Shown here piece after piece: positions 16,769 to 24,400 of a stretch of 60,664 bases of DNA. The stretch is taken from positions 1 to 60,664 of the forward strand of contig JAFGHB010000025.1 of assembly GCA_016930255.1 (NCBI GenBank), read 5' to 3'. The position numbers were made by a program, and so were the translations under genes. Within the stretch, counting starts at the first letter, position 1; the number at the start of each line of letters is the position of its first letter. The notes under the pieces were generated by a model. It was given only the letters and a program-made list of their open reading frames with translations, did not search any database and had not been told where the DNA came from. This stretch comes from Methanomicrobia archaeon (GTDB lineage: Archaea; Halobacteriota; Syntropharchaeia; Alkanophagales; Methanospirareceae).

Positions 16769-17023
16769 ATGATAGAAAAGCTGAGGCATATCGTTCCAAG
16801 TGAAAAAGCAACGATGATGATCGACTCGGAGAACAAGCTCCAGTTTATTGTTGACTTACGGGCGAGCAAGACTGAGATAAAACGCGAGTTTGAGAGCGTG
16901 TTCGAGGCACCGGTGCGAAACGTGCGGACGATGATAACATTTAAAGGCGAGAAGAAAGCAATAGTAGAATTAGAGGAAGAAGGCAAGGCGAAGGAGATCG
17001 GAACCTCGCTCGGCATCTTATGA
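16769..17023 (+). CDS. rpl23: Large ribosomal subunit protein L23 (uL23)
   Basis: 84 residues, the usual archaeal length. 'LRHIVPSEKATMMIDSENKLQFIVD' contains the conserved N-terminal motif, shown here in shortened form as 'PSEKATMMIDSENKLQF'; 'VRTMITFKGEKKAIVEL' is the RNA-binding loop. It sits at the tunnel exit and docks the signal recognition particle. ATG 16769 is preceded by a purine run (GAAAAAGAAGAA); an in-frame TTG at 16742 would overlap L4 and is not used. Confidence 0.95.
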   Translation: MIEKLRHIVPSEKATMMIDSENKLQFIVDLRASKTEIKREFESVFEAPVRNVRTMITFKGEKKAIVELEEEGKAKEIGTSLGIL

Positions 17024-17057
17024 TCATATATACATACGTGAGCAAACAGAGAGAAAA

Positions 17058-17801
17058 ATGGGTAAAAGAATAATAGCGCAACGGAGAGGGAAAGGATCAC
17101 CCACTTTTACGGCGCCCTCGCATCGTTATAAAGGCAATCTCGAACACGTGCGGGTGGCTAAGGATGAAATGGTATCAGGACAAGTCGTTGAGATCGTGCA
17201 CGACCCTGCACGGAGCGCGCCTATCGCTCGTATACAAGTAGAGCGTGAGAACGGAGGCGGCGCAAAGAAAGGAGAGGAGCAATTCATAATTGTACCCGAA
17301 GGCGTTGGAGAAGGTGATACCGTCTCGTATGGCGAATCAGCAGCGGTAAAGATCGGAAATACCATCCCGCTTCGCCGTATACCGGAAGGCGTGATGGTCT
17401 GTAACGTAGAAGTGAGACCCAACGACGGTGGTAAACTCGTTCGGGCTTCCGGCAACGGTGCTACGCTGTTGGCGCATGAGCATGAGACGGGTCGATCCAT
17501 GCTGGTACTGCCGAGTGGCAAGAAGAAATGGCTGTCCTCCGACTGCTATGCCACCATCGGCGTTGTCGCAGGTGGCGGTCGTCCAGAAAAGCCGTTTGTG
17601 AAGGCCGGAAAGAAGTATCATAAGATGAAGGCACGCGCGGCGAAATATCCCACGGTGCGTGGCGTAGCGATGAACCCCGTTGACCATCCGCACGGAGGCG
17701 GCGGGCATCAGCATGTTGGAAAGTCGAAGACGCCAGGCCGAAATGCACCACCCGGGAGGAAGGTAGGGAGCATAGCGGCGAAGAGAACGGGAAAGAAATG
17801 A
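17058..17801 (+). CDS. rpl2: Large ribosomal subunit protein L2 (uL2)
   Basis: 247 residues. 'MGKRIIAQRRGKGSPTF' and 'PSHRYKG' mark the archaeal N-terminus; 'GRPEKPFVKAGKKYHKMKA' and 'VAMNPVDHPHGGGGHQHVG' include the conserved histidine segment near the peptidyl transferase centre. A (GGTA)n microsatellite begins directly after its TGA and runs to the S19 start region. Confidence 0.97.
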   Translation: MGKRIIAQRRGKGSPTFTAPSHRYKGNLEHVRVAKDEMVSGQVVEIVHDPARSAPIARIQVERENGGGAKKGEEQFIIVPEGVGEGDTVSYGESAAVKIGNTIPLRRIPEGVMVCNVEVRPNDGGKLVRASGNGATLLAHEHETGRSMLVLPSGKKKWLSSDCYATIGVVAGGGRPEKPFVKAGKKYHKMKARAAKYPTVRGVAMNPVDHPHGGGGHQHVGKSKTPGRNAPPGRKVGSIAAKRTGKK

Positions 17802-17840
17802 GGTAGGTAGGTAAGTAGGTAGGTAGGTAGGTAGGTAGGT
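17802..17840 (+). repeat. (GGTA)n tetranucleotide microsatellite between L2 and S19
   Basis: Nearly ten tandem GGTA units with one AGTA variant fill the L2-S19 spacer. The last units lie just before TATAAA and the S19 ATG at 17846, where the ribosome binding site belongs. GGTAGGT can pair partly with the 16S 3' end (GGAGGTGATC complement), so repeated weak ribosome binding sites are offered. Unit-number change would alter spacing in steps of four bases. Confidence 0.9.
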
Positions 17841-17845
17841 ATAAA

Positions 17846-18271
17846 ATGGCAAAGAAGAAGAAGGGTAAATCTAAAACAACGCTGAAGAAGAAGGAGGAGG
17901 AGTTCACGTATCGTGGCTATACACTGGCGAAGCTCAAGAAGATGAAGCTCGACGAGTTGGCCAACCTGATGTGTGCGAGGCAGCGGCGGAAGATAAAGAG
18001 GACTTTCCGTGCTGAGGAGGAGAAGCTGCTTGATGAGATAAAATCAGGTAAGGAAGGCATAAAGACTCATTTGCGTGATGCCATCGTCCTGCCAAGTATG
18101 GTGGGTACGAATGTCGGAATACACGATGGCAAGGGCTTCGAATTTATCGAGATCAAGCCGGAGATGATCGGGCACTATCTGGGCGAGTTGGCACTGACAC
18201 GGAAGAAAGTGGCACACGGTGCTGCGGGTGTCGGAGCGACGCGATCATCGAAATACGTACCACTGAAGTAA
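17846..18271 (+). CDS. rps19: Small ribosomal subunit protein S19 (uS19)
   Basis: 141 residues with the lysine-rich N-terminus and 'FTYRGYTLAKLKKMKLDELA' opening of archaeal S19/eukaryotic S15 proteins, then 'KTHLRDAIVLPSMVGTNVGI' and 'EIKPEMIGHYLGEL'. It contacts the decoding-site head of the small subunit. Its translation start lies immediately downstream of the GGTA repeat, an unusual initiation region. Confidence 0.96.
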   Translation: MAKKKKGKSKTTLKKKEEEFTYRGYTLAKLKKMKLDELANLMCARQRRKIKRTFRAEEEKLLDEIKSGKEGIKTHLRDAIVLPSMVGTNVGIHDGKGFEFIEIKPEMIGHYLGELALTRKKVAHGAAGVGATRSSKYVPLK

Positions 18272-18308
18272 ATAGGTAAGCACCTAACTAACGTGAAGCG
18301 AGGAAAAG

Positions 18309-18779
18309 ATGGGCAAGGTAAAATATAGCACGGGAAATGACGCTGATCCGGAAACGACAGCGAGAGCAATGGCTTATGAGCTCCACATCTCACCCAAGCA
18401 TGCGCACGAGGTGTGCAAGGCGATAAAAGGGAAGAAGGTAGAGGACGCCGAGGCGTATCTGGAAGAGGTGCTGGATATGAAGGCTGCAGTTCCTTTCAAG
18501 CGATATAAGAAGCGAGTTGCACACCGTCGGGGGCTCGAGAAGTGGTATGCCGGGAGATATCCCGTGAAGGCAACTGCGGAGATATTAAAATTACTGAGGA
18601 ACGCACGAGGCAATGCGGAATATAAGGGTTTGGATACCGAAGCGTTGCGTATCTGGCGTGTAGCCACGAAGCAGGGTCGCACGATACGCGGAATAATGCC
18701 GCGCGCTTTTGGACGTGCTACACCGAAGAATACCGAGACGGTCACTGTTGAGATAATTTTGAGAGAAGTAGGGAGTTAG
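18309..18779 (+). CDS. rpl22: Large ribosomal subunit protein L22 (uL22)
   Basis: 156 residues of the archaeal L22/L17e form. 'AMAYELHISPKHAHEVCKAIKGK' is the N-terminal signature (the first part quoted is the visible match 'ELHISPKHAHEVCKAI'); 'PVKATAEILKLLRNARGNAE' and the C-terminal hairpin 'RGIMPRAFGRATP' that lines the exit tunnel are present. It is followed by S3 after 9 bases. Confidence 0.95.
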   Translation: MGKVKYSTGNDADPETTARAMAYELHISPKHAHEVCKAIKGKKVEDAEAYLEEVLDMKAAVPFKRYKKRVAHRRGLEKWYAGRYPVKATAEILKLLRNARGNAEYKGLDTEALRIWRVATKQGRTIRGIMPRAFGRATPKNTETVTVEIILREVGS

Positions 18780-18788
18780 GAGTAGAAC

Positions 18789-19493
18789 GTGATAGAGAGG
18801 ATATTCGTAGAGGAAGGGATAAAGAAAGTACGGATGAACGAGTACTTCAGGACTGAGCTGGAGAGAGCGGGTTACGGCGGAATGGATATAAAGAGAACGC
18901 CGATGGGCACGCAGATAACCGTAAACGTTGAGAAACCCGGGATGATCATAGGGAAGGATGGCAGGAGAATAAAGCGGCTAACCGATGATATAGTACGGCG
19001 GCAAGAGCTGGATAACCCGCAAATAGATGTGCAACCGATCGCGGTGCCGGAACTGAATGCGCAATTGATGGCTAATAGGCTTGCAAAACTCATCGAGCGC
19101 GGCTGGCACTTCCGACGGGCCGGGCGATCAACCTTACAGAGGATAATGGATCGGGGTGCACTCGGTTGCGAAATTATCATGTCCGGGAAGCTCAAGGGGC
19201 CTCGTGGTCGGATGGAAAAAATGGTTGCCGGCTATATAAAGCACTGTGGCTCTATGGCGGAGGAAATAGTGGATAAGGGGTATGTAATAGCACATAAAAA
19301 GGCCGGTGTCATTGGTGTACGGGTCTGGATCGTACGGCCTGATTCCGGGATACCCGACACGTTTCGTATGAATGTTGTTCCAAAAATCAAGGAAGTAAAA
19401 AAGGAAGAGAAGCTAGAAGAGGTTAAAGAAGCGGAAAAGGAAGTAAAGAAGGAAGCAGTAGAGGTTAAAGAAGAGAAGGAAAGCAAAGAATGA
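18789..19493 (+). CDS. rps3: Small ribosomal subunit protein S3 (uS3)
   Basis: 234 residues with an N-terminal KH domain ('PGMIIGKDGRRIKRLTDDI') and the S3 C-terminal domain ('SGKLKGPRGRMEKMV', 'GVIGVRVWIV'). The last about 45 residues are a repetitive Lys/Glu tail, common in archaeal S3 and presumably flexible. It starts with GTG and overlaps L29 by four bases (ATGA), indicating translational coupling. Confidence 0.95.
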   Translation: MIERIFVEEGIKKVRMNEYFRTELERAGYGGMDIKRTPMGTQITVNVEKPGMIIGKDGRRIKRLTDDIVRRQELDNPQIDVQPIAVPELNAQLMANRLAKLIERGWHFRRAGRSTLQRIMDRGALGCEIIMSGKLKGPRGRMEKMVAGYIKHCGSMAEEIVDKGYVIAHKKAGVIGVRVWIVRPDSGIPDTFRMNVVPKIKEVKKEEKLEEVKEAEKEVKKEAVEVKEEKESKE

Positions 19494-19711
19494 GCATATT
19501 TAGAATTGAAGAATTAAGAAGGATGAGTGAGAAGGAGCGGAACGGAGAGCTTGAGAGTTTAATGAAGGATTTGCTGCGCGAACGCGGGGTAATAGCCACG
19601 GGCGGATCTCCGGATAATCCCGGGCGAGTGGGTGAGATAAAGAGGACAATCGCACGGATAAAAACGGTCCAGAGGGAAGCTGCGACGACCGAAGCGCGAG
19701 GAGGCACGTAG
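19490..19711 (+). CDS. rpl29: Large ribosomal subunit protein L29 (uL29)
   Basis: 73 residues. 'IEELRRMSEKERNGELESL' and 'DNPGRVGEIKRTIARIKTV' give the two-helix L29 fold, with the archaeal insert 'ERGVIATGGSPDNPG' between them. It starts inside the S3 stop (ATGA overlap). The protein sits next to L23 at the tunnel exit. Confidence 0.93.
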   Translation: MSIFRIEELRRMSEKERNGELESLMKDLLRERGVIATGGSPDNPGRVGEIKRTIARIKTVQREAATTEARGGT

Positions 19712-19715
19712 GCAA

Positions 19716-20015
19716 ATGGAAATCTGCGATAAATGTGGATTGCCAACTGATTTATGCATTTGCAAGGAAATAGCGAAAGAACAGCAATTAGTGAAGGTAT
19801 ACACGCTCAGAAAGAAGTTCGGAAAGATTGTCACGTTTGTCGAAGGGATAGACGAGAAGGAAGTGGATTTAAAAGCGCTGTCAAAAGAGTTGAAGTCGAA
19901 ATTCGCGTGTGGCGGCACGGTAAAAGACGGCTGCATACGATTGCAGGGCAATAACAAGGAATCGGTGAAGAAGACGCTTCGGGAGATGGGCTACACGTTA
20001 GAGGGCGAAGAATGA
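19716..20015 (+). CDS. Translation initiation factor aIF1 (SUI1 family)
   Basis: 99 residues. A small Cys motif opens the protein ('CDKCGLPTDLCIC'), a normal feature of archaeal aIF1, followed by the SUI1 domain with 'LRKKFGKIVTFVEGID' and 'FACGGTVKDGCIRLQGN'. aIF1 monitors start-codon selection on the small subunit. Its place between L29 and the RNase P protein is the usual archaeal order. Confidence 0.93.
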   Translation: MEICDKCGLPTDLCICKEIAKEQQLVKVYTLRKKFGKIVTFVEGIDEKEVDLKALSKELKSKFACGGTVKDGCIRLQGNNKESVKKTLREMGYTLEGEE

Positions 20016-20016
20016 A

Positions 20017-20289
20017 ATGAGATTGACACCGAGTAACCTGCTGCGGCATGAGCTGATCGGATTGCGATTAAACGTGGAGGAGAGCAGCAATAGTACGGTT
20101 CGCGGACTCCATGGTACGGTGATTGATGAGACGCGGAATTTGCTGATTATAGAGAACGAGCGAAGTACTGAGAAGCGCGTGCCAAAAGCCGGAAACCAGT
20201 TCATTTTCGAGTTGGACGACGGAAAGCTCGTGCGAGTAAAAGGAGATCGGCTCATTTCAAGACCGGAAGATCGGATAAAGAAGGCGTAA
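20017..20289 (+). CDS. rnp1: Ribonuclease P protein component 1 (Rpp29/Pop4)
   Basis: 90 residues forming an Sm-like barrel: 'LLRHELIGLRLNVEES', 'GLHGTVIDETRNLLIIE' and 'RVPKAGNQFIFELDDGK' are the typical blocks. It binds the RNase P RNA specificity region and helps 5' processing of tRNA. The ATG lies one base after the aIF1 stop, so the two genes are co-translated. Confidence 0.92.
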   Translation: MRLTPSNLLRHELIGLRLNVEESSNSTVRGLHGTVIDETRNLLIIENERSTEKRVPKAGNQFIFELDDGKLVRVKGDRLISRPEDRIKKA

Positions 20290-20411
20290 GTCTGTTGTAG
20301 TACATAAGTAGGCAGGCAGGAGTAGGTGGAACTGCGCTTATTATTCAAACTTAATTAAGTATAGAGATTAGAGGGTTTTTATAGGATATGCGGATACGGG
20401 AAGAGAGATAG

Positions 20412-20750
20412 ATGAGAGATATAGGGATAAATGTCAGGGTACCTGAGAAGGAATGTGAAGACGTCGACTGCCCGTTTCATGGTACATTGCCAGTACGGGG
20501 TCAGATATTAGAAGGCGTGGTGGTAAGCGACAAGGCGCCGAAGACGGTCGTTGTGCTGCGATCGTATCTGAAGAAGATCGCGAAATACGAGCGCTATGAG
20601 CGGCGGGAATCGAAGATACACGCTCACAACCCGCCCTGTATACATGCGAAAGTGGGCGATACGGTGAAGATCGCGGAATGCCGACCGCTCAGCAAGACGA
20701 AGAGCTTTGTGGTGATCGAGAAGAGGCAATCGGACCACACCGAGTCTTAA
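20412..20750 (+). CDS. rps17: Small ribosomal subunit protein S17 (uS17)
   Basis: 112 residues. '[24 protein letters not shown]' is the archaeal opening with two cysteines (matched part '[14 protein letters not shown]'), followed by the OB-fold core '[18 protein letters not shown]' and '[19 protein letters not shown]'. An AT-rich 122-base gap separates it from Rpp29; TTTATAGGATATG inside the gap could be an internal promoter. Confidence 0.94.
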   Translation: MRDIGINVRVPEKECEDVDCPFHGTLPVRGQILEGVVVSDKAPKTVVVLRSYLKKIAKYERYERRESKIHAHNPPCIHAKVGDTVKIAECRPLSKTKSFVVIEKRQSDHTES

Positions 20751-20796
20751 ACGGTTGTTAAAGAACTGTATTGTAGTGAAGAGAGGAGCATAGGAA

Positions 20797-21195
20797 ATGA
20801 AGGGCGTAAAAGCGAAGATAACAAAGGCGTTGCCAACCGGAGCACGGTTAGAATGCGTGGATAATAGCGGTGCGAAGGTATTACAGATAATCGCGGTGAA
20901 AGGTTACCGGGGTGTGAAGAACAGGTATCCCAAGGCTGGTGTTGGGGACATGGTGATCATAACGGTGAAGAAAGGCAGGCCAGAGATAAAGAAGCAGATT
21001 TTGAAGGCCGTGATCGTGCGGCAGCGTAAGGAGTATCGAAGACCGTCCGGGCTGCGAGTGAAGTTCGAGGACAACGCCGCAGTGATCGTGGATGACAAGG
21101 GCACGCCAAAGGGCTCTGAGATACGAGGGCCAGTGGCACGCGAGGCTGTGGAACGGTTCTCGAAGATAGCTTCTGCCGCATCGATAATCGTGTAG
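20797..21195 (+). CDS. rpl14: Large ribosomal subunit protein L14 (uL14)
   Basis: 132 residues, archaeal L14/L23e type: '[20 protein letters not shown]', '[18 protein letters not shown]', '[20 protein letters not shown]' (shortened match '[17 protein letters not shown]') and the C-terminal '[17 protein letters not shown]'. It is the last ribosomal protein gene here. In many archaea L24, S4e and L5 come next, but here a tRNA follows, so the operon is split at this point. Confidence 0.96.
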   Translation: MKGVKAKITKALPTGARLECVDNSGAKVLQIIAVKGYRGVKNRYPKAGVGDMVIITVKKGRPEIKKQILKAVIVRQRKEYRRPSGLRVKFEDNAAVIVDDKGTPKGSEIRGPVAREAVERFSKIASAASIIV

Positions 21196-21236
21196 GGTAC
21201 GTTGTTATTCGGGACAAGAGTCAATCAAAAGCCAAA

Positions 21237-21319
21237 GCGGGGGTTACCGAGTGGACAAAGGTGGCAGACTCAAGATCTGCTCCCGCAGGGGTTCGCGGGT
21301 TCGAATCCTGCCCCCCGCA
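21237..21319 (+). tRNA. tRNA-Leu, anticodon CAA
   Basis: Acceptor strand GCGGGGG (21237-21243) pairs with CCCCCGC (21312-21318), with discriminator A at 21319. The anticodon stem GCAGA/TCTGC encloses CTCAAGA, giving anticodon CAA, which reads UUG (Leu). A variable arm longer than usual (class II) and the T-arm GCGGG-TTCGAAT-CCTGC support tRNA-Leu. CCA is not encoded, and there is no intron. Confidence 0.95.
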
Positions 21320-21627
21320 TGAATTCAACTGTAACCCATCGATTTCGTTGTATTTAACATTTGAAGTAATAGTACGAAGAGTATGCTTACACTGTTTCAA
21401 CCTCTTTCCGGCTGATAGGCAGGCGAAAAAAGTTGCCGTACAGTTTCGTTCGCATGGAACGTCCGTGTCGCCTGAATTCGCGCCCATAGCACAAACAGGA
21501 AAATTTATATAGCGCGGTAGCCATTTAAAGGACAGGAGAAGGGGCCTGAGCAGGTAACCGGGCACATTTGCGGTGGTAAATAGCTACTTGTCTTCCCTCT
21601 TCGTTGTAACAGGATAGCGATCGATCC
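21320..21627. other. tRNA-Leu to AMMECR1 spacer with structured leader
   Basis: No coding frame is convincing. AAATTTATATAG at 21501-21512 is a strong TATA-like element. Downstream, GAAGGGG (about 21538-21544) can pair with CCC-T-CTTC (21595-21602), and inside it CAGGTA (21551-21556) can pair with TACTTG (21585-21590). The stretch would form a folded leader or small RNA ahead of the AMMECR1 start at 21628. Confidence 0.4.
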
Positions 21628-22206
21628 ATGCTCACGGAAGAAGAAGGTAAAGCGGGGTTACGGCTTGCACGAGCCGCGATAGAGAAATACCTGAATGAGC
21701 ACGCCAAGCTCAAAGCGCCTGACGATTTACCTGCAATCTTTGACGAGCAGCGGGGCGTTTTCGTCACGTTGAACGAATTTGGAGCGTTGAGAGGCTGCAT
21801 TGGCTATCCGTATCCAGTCTTCGCGCTGAAAGAGGCGATCATAGACGCTGCGATCTCCGCTGCAGTGAGGGATCCCCGATTCCCGCCGGTCACCCGGGAG
21901 GAATTCAAAGAGGTGAGCATCGAGCTCACGGTACTTACCCTGCCGCAGGTATTGCACATAAAGCCCGCTGAGTTGCCTAACCACATCGAGGTGGGCAGGC
22001 ATGGCTTGATCGTGAAGAAAGGGCTGTATCAAGGGCTTTTGCTGCCTCAGGTGGCTACCGAGTACAACTGGACCGCAGAGGAGTTCCTGTGCCAGACCTG
22101 CTGGAAAGCCGGCTTGCCGCAGGATGCCTGGCTGGAATCAGACACCGCGGTCAGCACATTTGAAGGCCAGATATTTAAAGAAGAGGAAGAGGATGAGGAG
22201 GAGTAA
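21628..22206 (+). CDS. AMMECR1 domain protein
   Basis: 192 residues with the AMMECR1 core: 'FVTLNEFGALRGCIGYP' containing the invariant RGCIG motif, 'AAVRDPRFPPVTREEF', 'IEVGRHGLIVKKG', and 'GLLLPQVATEYNWTAEEFLCQTCWKAGL'-type C-terminal block (visible part 'LLPQVATEYNWTAEEFL'). AMMECR1 proteins are widely conserved, and some co-occur with Memo and radical SAM enzymes; their reaction is unsettled. An acidic tail follows. A ferredoxin gene starts 12 bases downstream, suggesting one transcript. The radical SAM gene at 38251 is a possible functional partner. Confidence 0.92.
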   Translation: MLTEEEGKAGLRLARAAIEKYLNEHAKLKAPDDLPAIFDEQRGVFVTLNEFGALRGCIGYPYPVFALKEAIIDAAISAAVRDPRFPPVTREEFKEVSIELTVLTLPQVLHIKPAELPNHIEVGRHGLIVKKGLYQGLLLPQVATEYNWTAEEFLCQTCWKAGLPQDAWLESDTAVSTFEGQIFKEEEEDEEE

Positions 22207-22218
22207 GTAGAAAAGACG

Positions 22219-22389
22219 ATGATAGATATAGATCGATACAAATGCGGATACTGTGGTGCGTGCGTTTCCGTCTGCCCCACCGATGCGATCGAGCTGGTAG
22301 GGACGTGGATAAAGATAGATGAGGAGTTATGCAACAACTGTAAAGCGTGTGTGAACATCTGCCCCGTAGGCGCGTTGGAGCTGCGTTGA
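22219..22389 (+). CDS. Short 2[4Fe-4S] ferredoxin
   Basis: 56 residues with two complete cluster motifs: 'CGYCGACVSVCP' (residues 9-20) and 'CNNCKACVNICP' (residues 39-50), each CxxCxxCxxxCP. The gene is too short for common cutoffs. It is an electron carrier or an electron-transfer subunit for an oxidoreductase. The ATG at 22219 lies 12 bases after AMMECR1 with an upstream GTAGAAAAG. Partner enzymes are not adjacent. Codon pattern and the motif pair make it a real gene. Confidence 0.93.
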   Translation: MIDIDRYKCGYCGACVSVCPTDAIELVGTWIKIDEELCNNCKACVNICPVGALELR

Positions 22390-22460
22390 GTAAGCACGAA
22401 CCGAGACTGACTTGAGTGTCACGTCACGGGTTATTTAGCGTTTACGTTACGGAGCGAAGC

Positions 22461-22916
22461 TCAGATCGTCTTTGCGTACACGAATGCATCCTCGCCATCT
22501 GCGTAATATCTCTTTATGCTACATGACGGCTGGTAGCCTTGCGTTTCGTAAAATCGTATCGCATCCCGGTTGCTTACCCTGACTTCCAACGTGACGGTAT
22601 CGAACGTAGCGGTACGAAACTCGTGCTCGACAACTTTTATCAATGCTTCACCCACTTTTCGCCTTCGGTGTTCCGGATCCACGGCAATCCCCGAGATATG
22701 CCCGTGCCCGGCTCGTACTGCACCGCCGACAAAACCAATGAGCTTCTCTCCCGTGCCCTCCAACGTCTGAACGGCCACGAAGTAATACTGTGCGAACGGA
22801 TGGAACAAATCAGCGATATCGGATGCGGTATTGACCGTCTTTATGTTCTGCTTCCACAGTCGAATAATCGCTTCCAAATCTGACTCTACTGCTTTCCTCA
22901 GGCTAAACTCCGCCAT
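22461..22916 (-). CDS. GNAT-family N-acetyltransferase
   Basis: 151 residues. The acetyl-CoA binding loop 'ISGIAVDPEHRRRKVGEALIK' (core 'VDPEHRRRKVGEALI') and the C-terminal 'NRDAIRFYETQGYQPS' are typical of RimI-like acetyltransferases. Substrate unknown; candidates are a ribosomal protein N-terminus or a small amine. ATG at 22916 ('MAEFSLRKA') is preferred over 22937, which adds seven unconserved residues. Confidence 0.85.
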   Translation of the reverse strand: MAEFSLRKAVESDLEAIIRLWKQNIKTVNTASDIADLFHPFAQYYFVAVQTLEGTGEKLIGFVGGAVRAGHGHISGIAVDPEHRRRKVGEALIKVVEHEFRTATFDTVTLEVRVSNRDAIRFYETQGYQPSCSIKRYYADGEDAFVYAKTI

Positions 22917-23056
22917 GGAATACTCTCCGTTATACACGTTGTTCCCTTCACTACTTTAAGGCAGTTTCGGTTTTTCTCGCTCAGCCCGCAGTTTGCACTG
23001 GCGTGTGTGTGATCGCCGGAATTTTTTATGTGTGCCCGGTTATTGATACTTACCGG

Positions 23057-23314
23057 ATGACCGAAACCAGCCACCTGAGCGAATCAGACCGGATAACAAA
23101 GGACATAGCACTCTTTGAGGAAAGCCTAATCGAGTTTGATTCGGTATCACTCGCAGACGACGAGGCTGACGTGGTGGAGCAGGCGAAGCGCTATTACGAA
23201 GATACGAAGTATTATCACGAAAAGGGCGATTACTTTACGGCGTTCGGCTGTATTAACTACGCGCATGGGCTGGTTGACGGAATAAGGATGCGAAGAGGTT
23301 TATTGAAGTGGTAA
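23057..23314 (+). CDS. DUF357 family protein
   Basis: 85 residues from the ATG at 23057. The helical sequence with 'VEQAKRYYEDTKYYHEKGDYFTAFGCINYAHGLVDG' (quoted in part: 'YEDTKYYHEKGDYFTAFGC') matches the archaeal DUF357 family, small all-alpha proteins with TPR-like packing and no known function. The longer frame from 23003 adds a hydrophobic, non-conserved extension and is not used. Confidence 0.8.
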   Translation: MTETSHLSESDRITKDIALFEESLIEFDSVSLADDEADVVEQAKRYYEDTKYYHEKGDYFTAFGCINYAHGLVDGIRMRRGLLKW

Positions 23315-23355
23315 TTATCGCTCCTTTGCAGCTTTCTTTTTTATAGTTGCGCCAC

Positions 23356-24255
23356 TCAAAGCATCAGCGCCAGATAGCCAATGGCAAATCCCAATATCGC
23401 ACCTGAATTGAGGAACGGCAGACCGGCATGTGGTTTCCCTCTCCCTGCGATACGGCTCAGCACCGCGTAGCCCGCCAGCGTGCCGATGAGCGCGCCCAGC
23501 GCGGGTGCGTTTATCAATCCAAAGTAATACACGAATCCTGACATGTAATTCGCGGACACCACCAGCACGGTGGGAATAATCGCGTCGCCAAGCCCCATGT
23601 AAAAGCCGTCTTCCATCGCGTCGCCACGCAACAACGAGAAGCTCCACTTTCGCGGCAGCACAAAAAGAACGGGCATGTGCAGATCAATGACCGATTCCGC
23701 TAACGTAACCATGTGCTTCGTCTTGTAAACGGCAATGGCGTCGTAGACCATTAGAATGCCCAGTAAGAGCAGCACGGGTAGTATGCCGAGCGAGATGCCG
23801 AAGATCGCCGCTGCGCCACCGCCTAGTATCAAACCGGTCGCATCGAGCACGTACCATTCAGGATATTTGTAGAGGAGCAGCACGAGTGCGAGCGTGATGA
23901 TGAGAGGGATAGCGACATCAGGGTAGAGAAGCGCATACGGCACATAAAAGATCGTCATCGTGACCGCACCGAGCATAACGAAATAGACGAGCTTCTCGCC
24001 CAGATGTTTGAAATATTTGAGCACGATAAGGATGAACGCGGTAAACGCGATGATAAAGACGAAGAAGATAAGTGGATTGAGTGGGTCATTCTTATCCTCG
24101 AACGCGATGATACCCGCGACGTCAAAAGGCGTCGCGAGCAGTACGGCGAGCAGTTGCGTAATCAGGATGAAACAGCCCATGCCAATAAACAGAACGCTGC
24201 CCGTGCTCCTTTCTTCCTTTTCTTCTTTCGGTCCTTCTTCGGTCTCTTCCGGCAT
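23356..24255 (-). CDS. Presenilin/signal peptide peptidase homologue (A22 intramembrane aspartyl protease)
   Basis: 299 residues with about nine hydrophobic segments. The three signature motifs are all present and in order: 'YD' at 171-172 ('LMVYDAIAVYKTKHM'), 'GLGD' at 221-224 and 'PAL' at 251-253. The two aspartates cleave peptide bonds inside the membrane; archaeal members of this family are the models for presenilin structure. The charged Glu/Lys-rich N-terminus is cytoplasmic. It may process remnant signal peptides or anchored surface proteins, of which several are encoded nearby. It is followed downstream, convergently, by DUF357. Confidence 0.9.
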   Translation of the reverse strand: MPEETEEGPKEEKEERSTGSVLFIGMGCFILITQLLAVLLATPFDVAGIIAFEDKNDPLNPLIFFVFIIAFTAFILIVLKYFKHLGEKLVYFVMLGAVTMTIFYVPYALLYPDVAIPLIITLALVLLLYKYPEWYVLDATGLILGGGAAAIFGISLGILPVLLLLGILMVYDAIAVYKTKHMVTLAESVIDLHMPVLFVLPRKWSFSLLRGDAMEDGFYMGLGDAIIPTVLVVSANYMSGFVYYFGLINAPALGALIGTLAGYAVLSRIAGRGKPHAGLPFLNSGAILGFAIGYLALML

Positions 24256-24400
24256 GGTAGATGGTGATCACTAAGATACATAAAGGGCAGAGTCATATAA
24301 GATTGCGGTGGTGCGGGAACGTGCTTCTTTTAAAAACCGTGCAGGACGTAATCTAATCGTGTAATCCAGCCTAAAAAATAAAAGTAAGAGGAGTGTTTAT

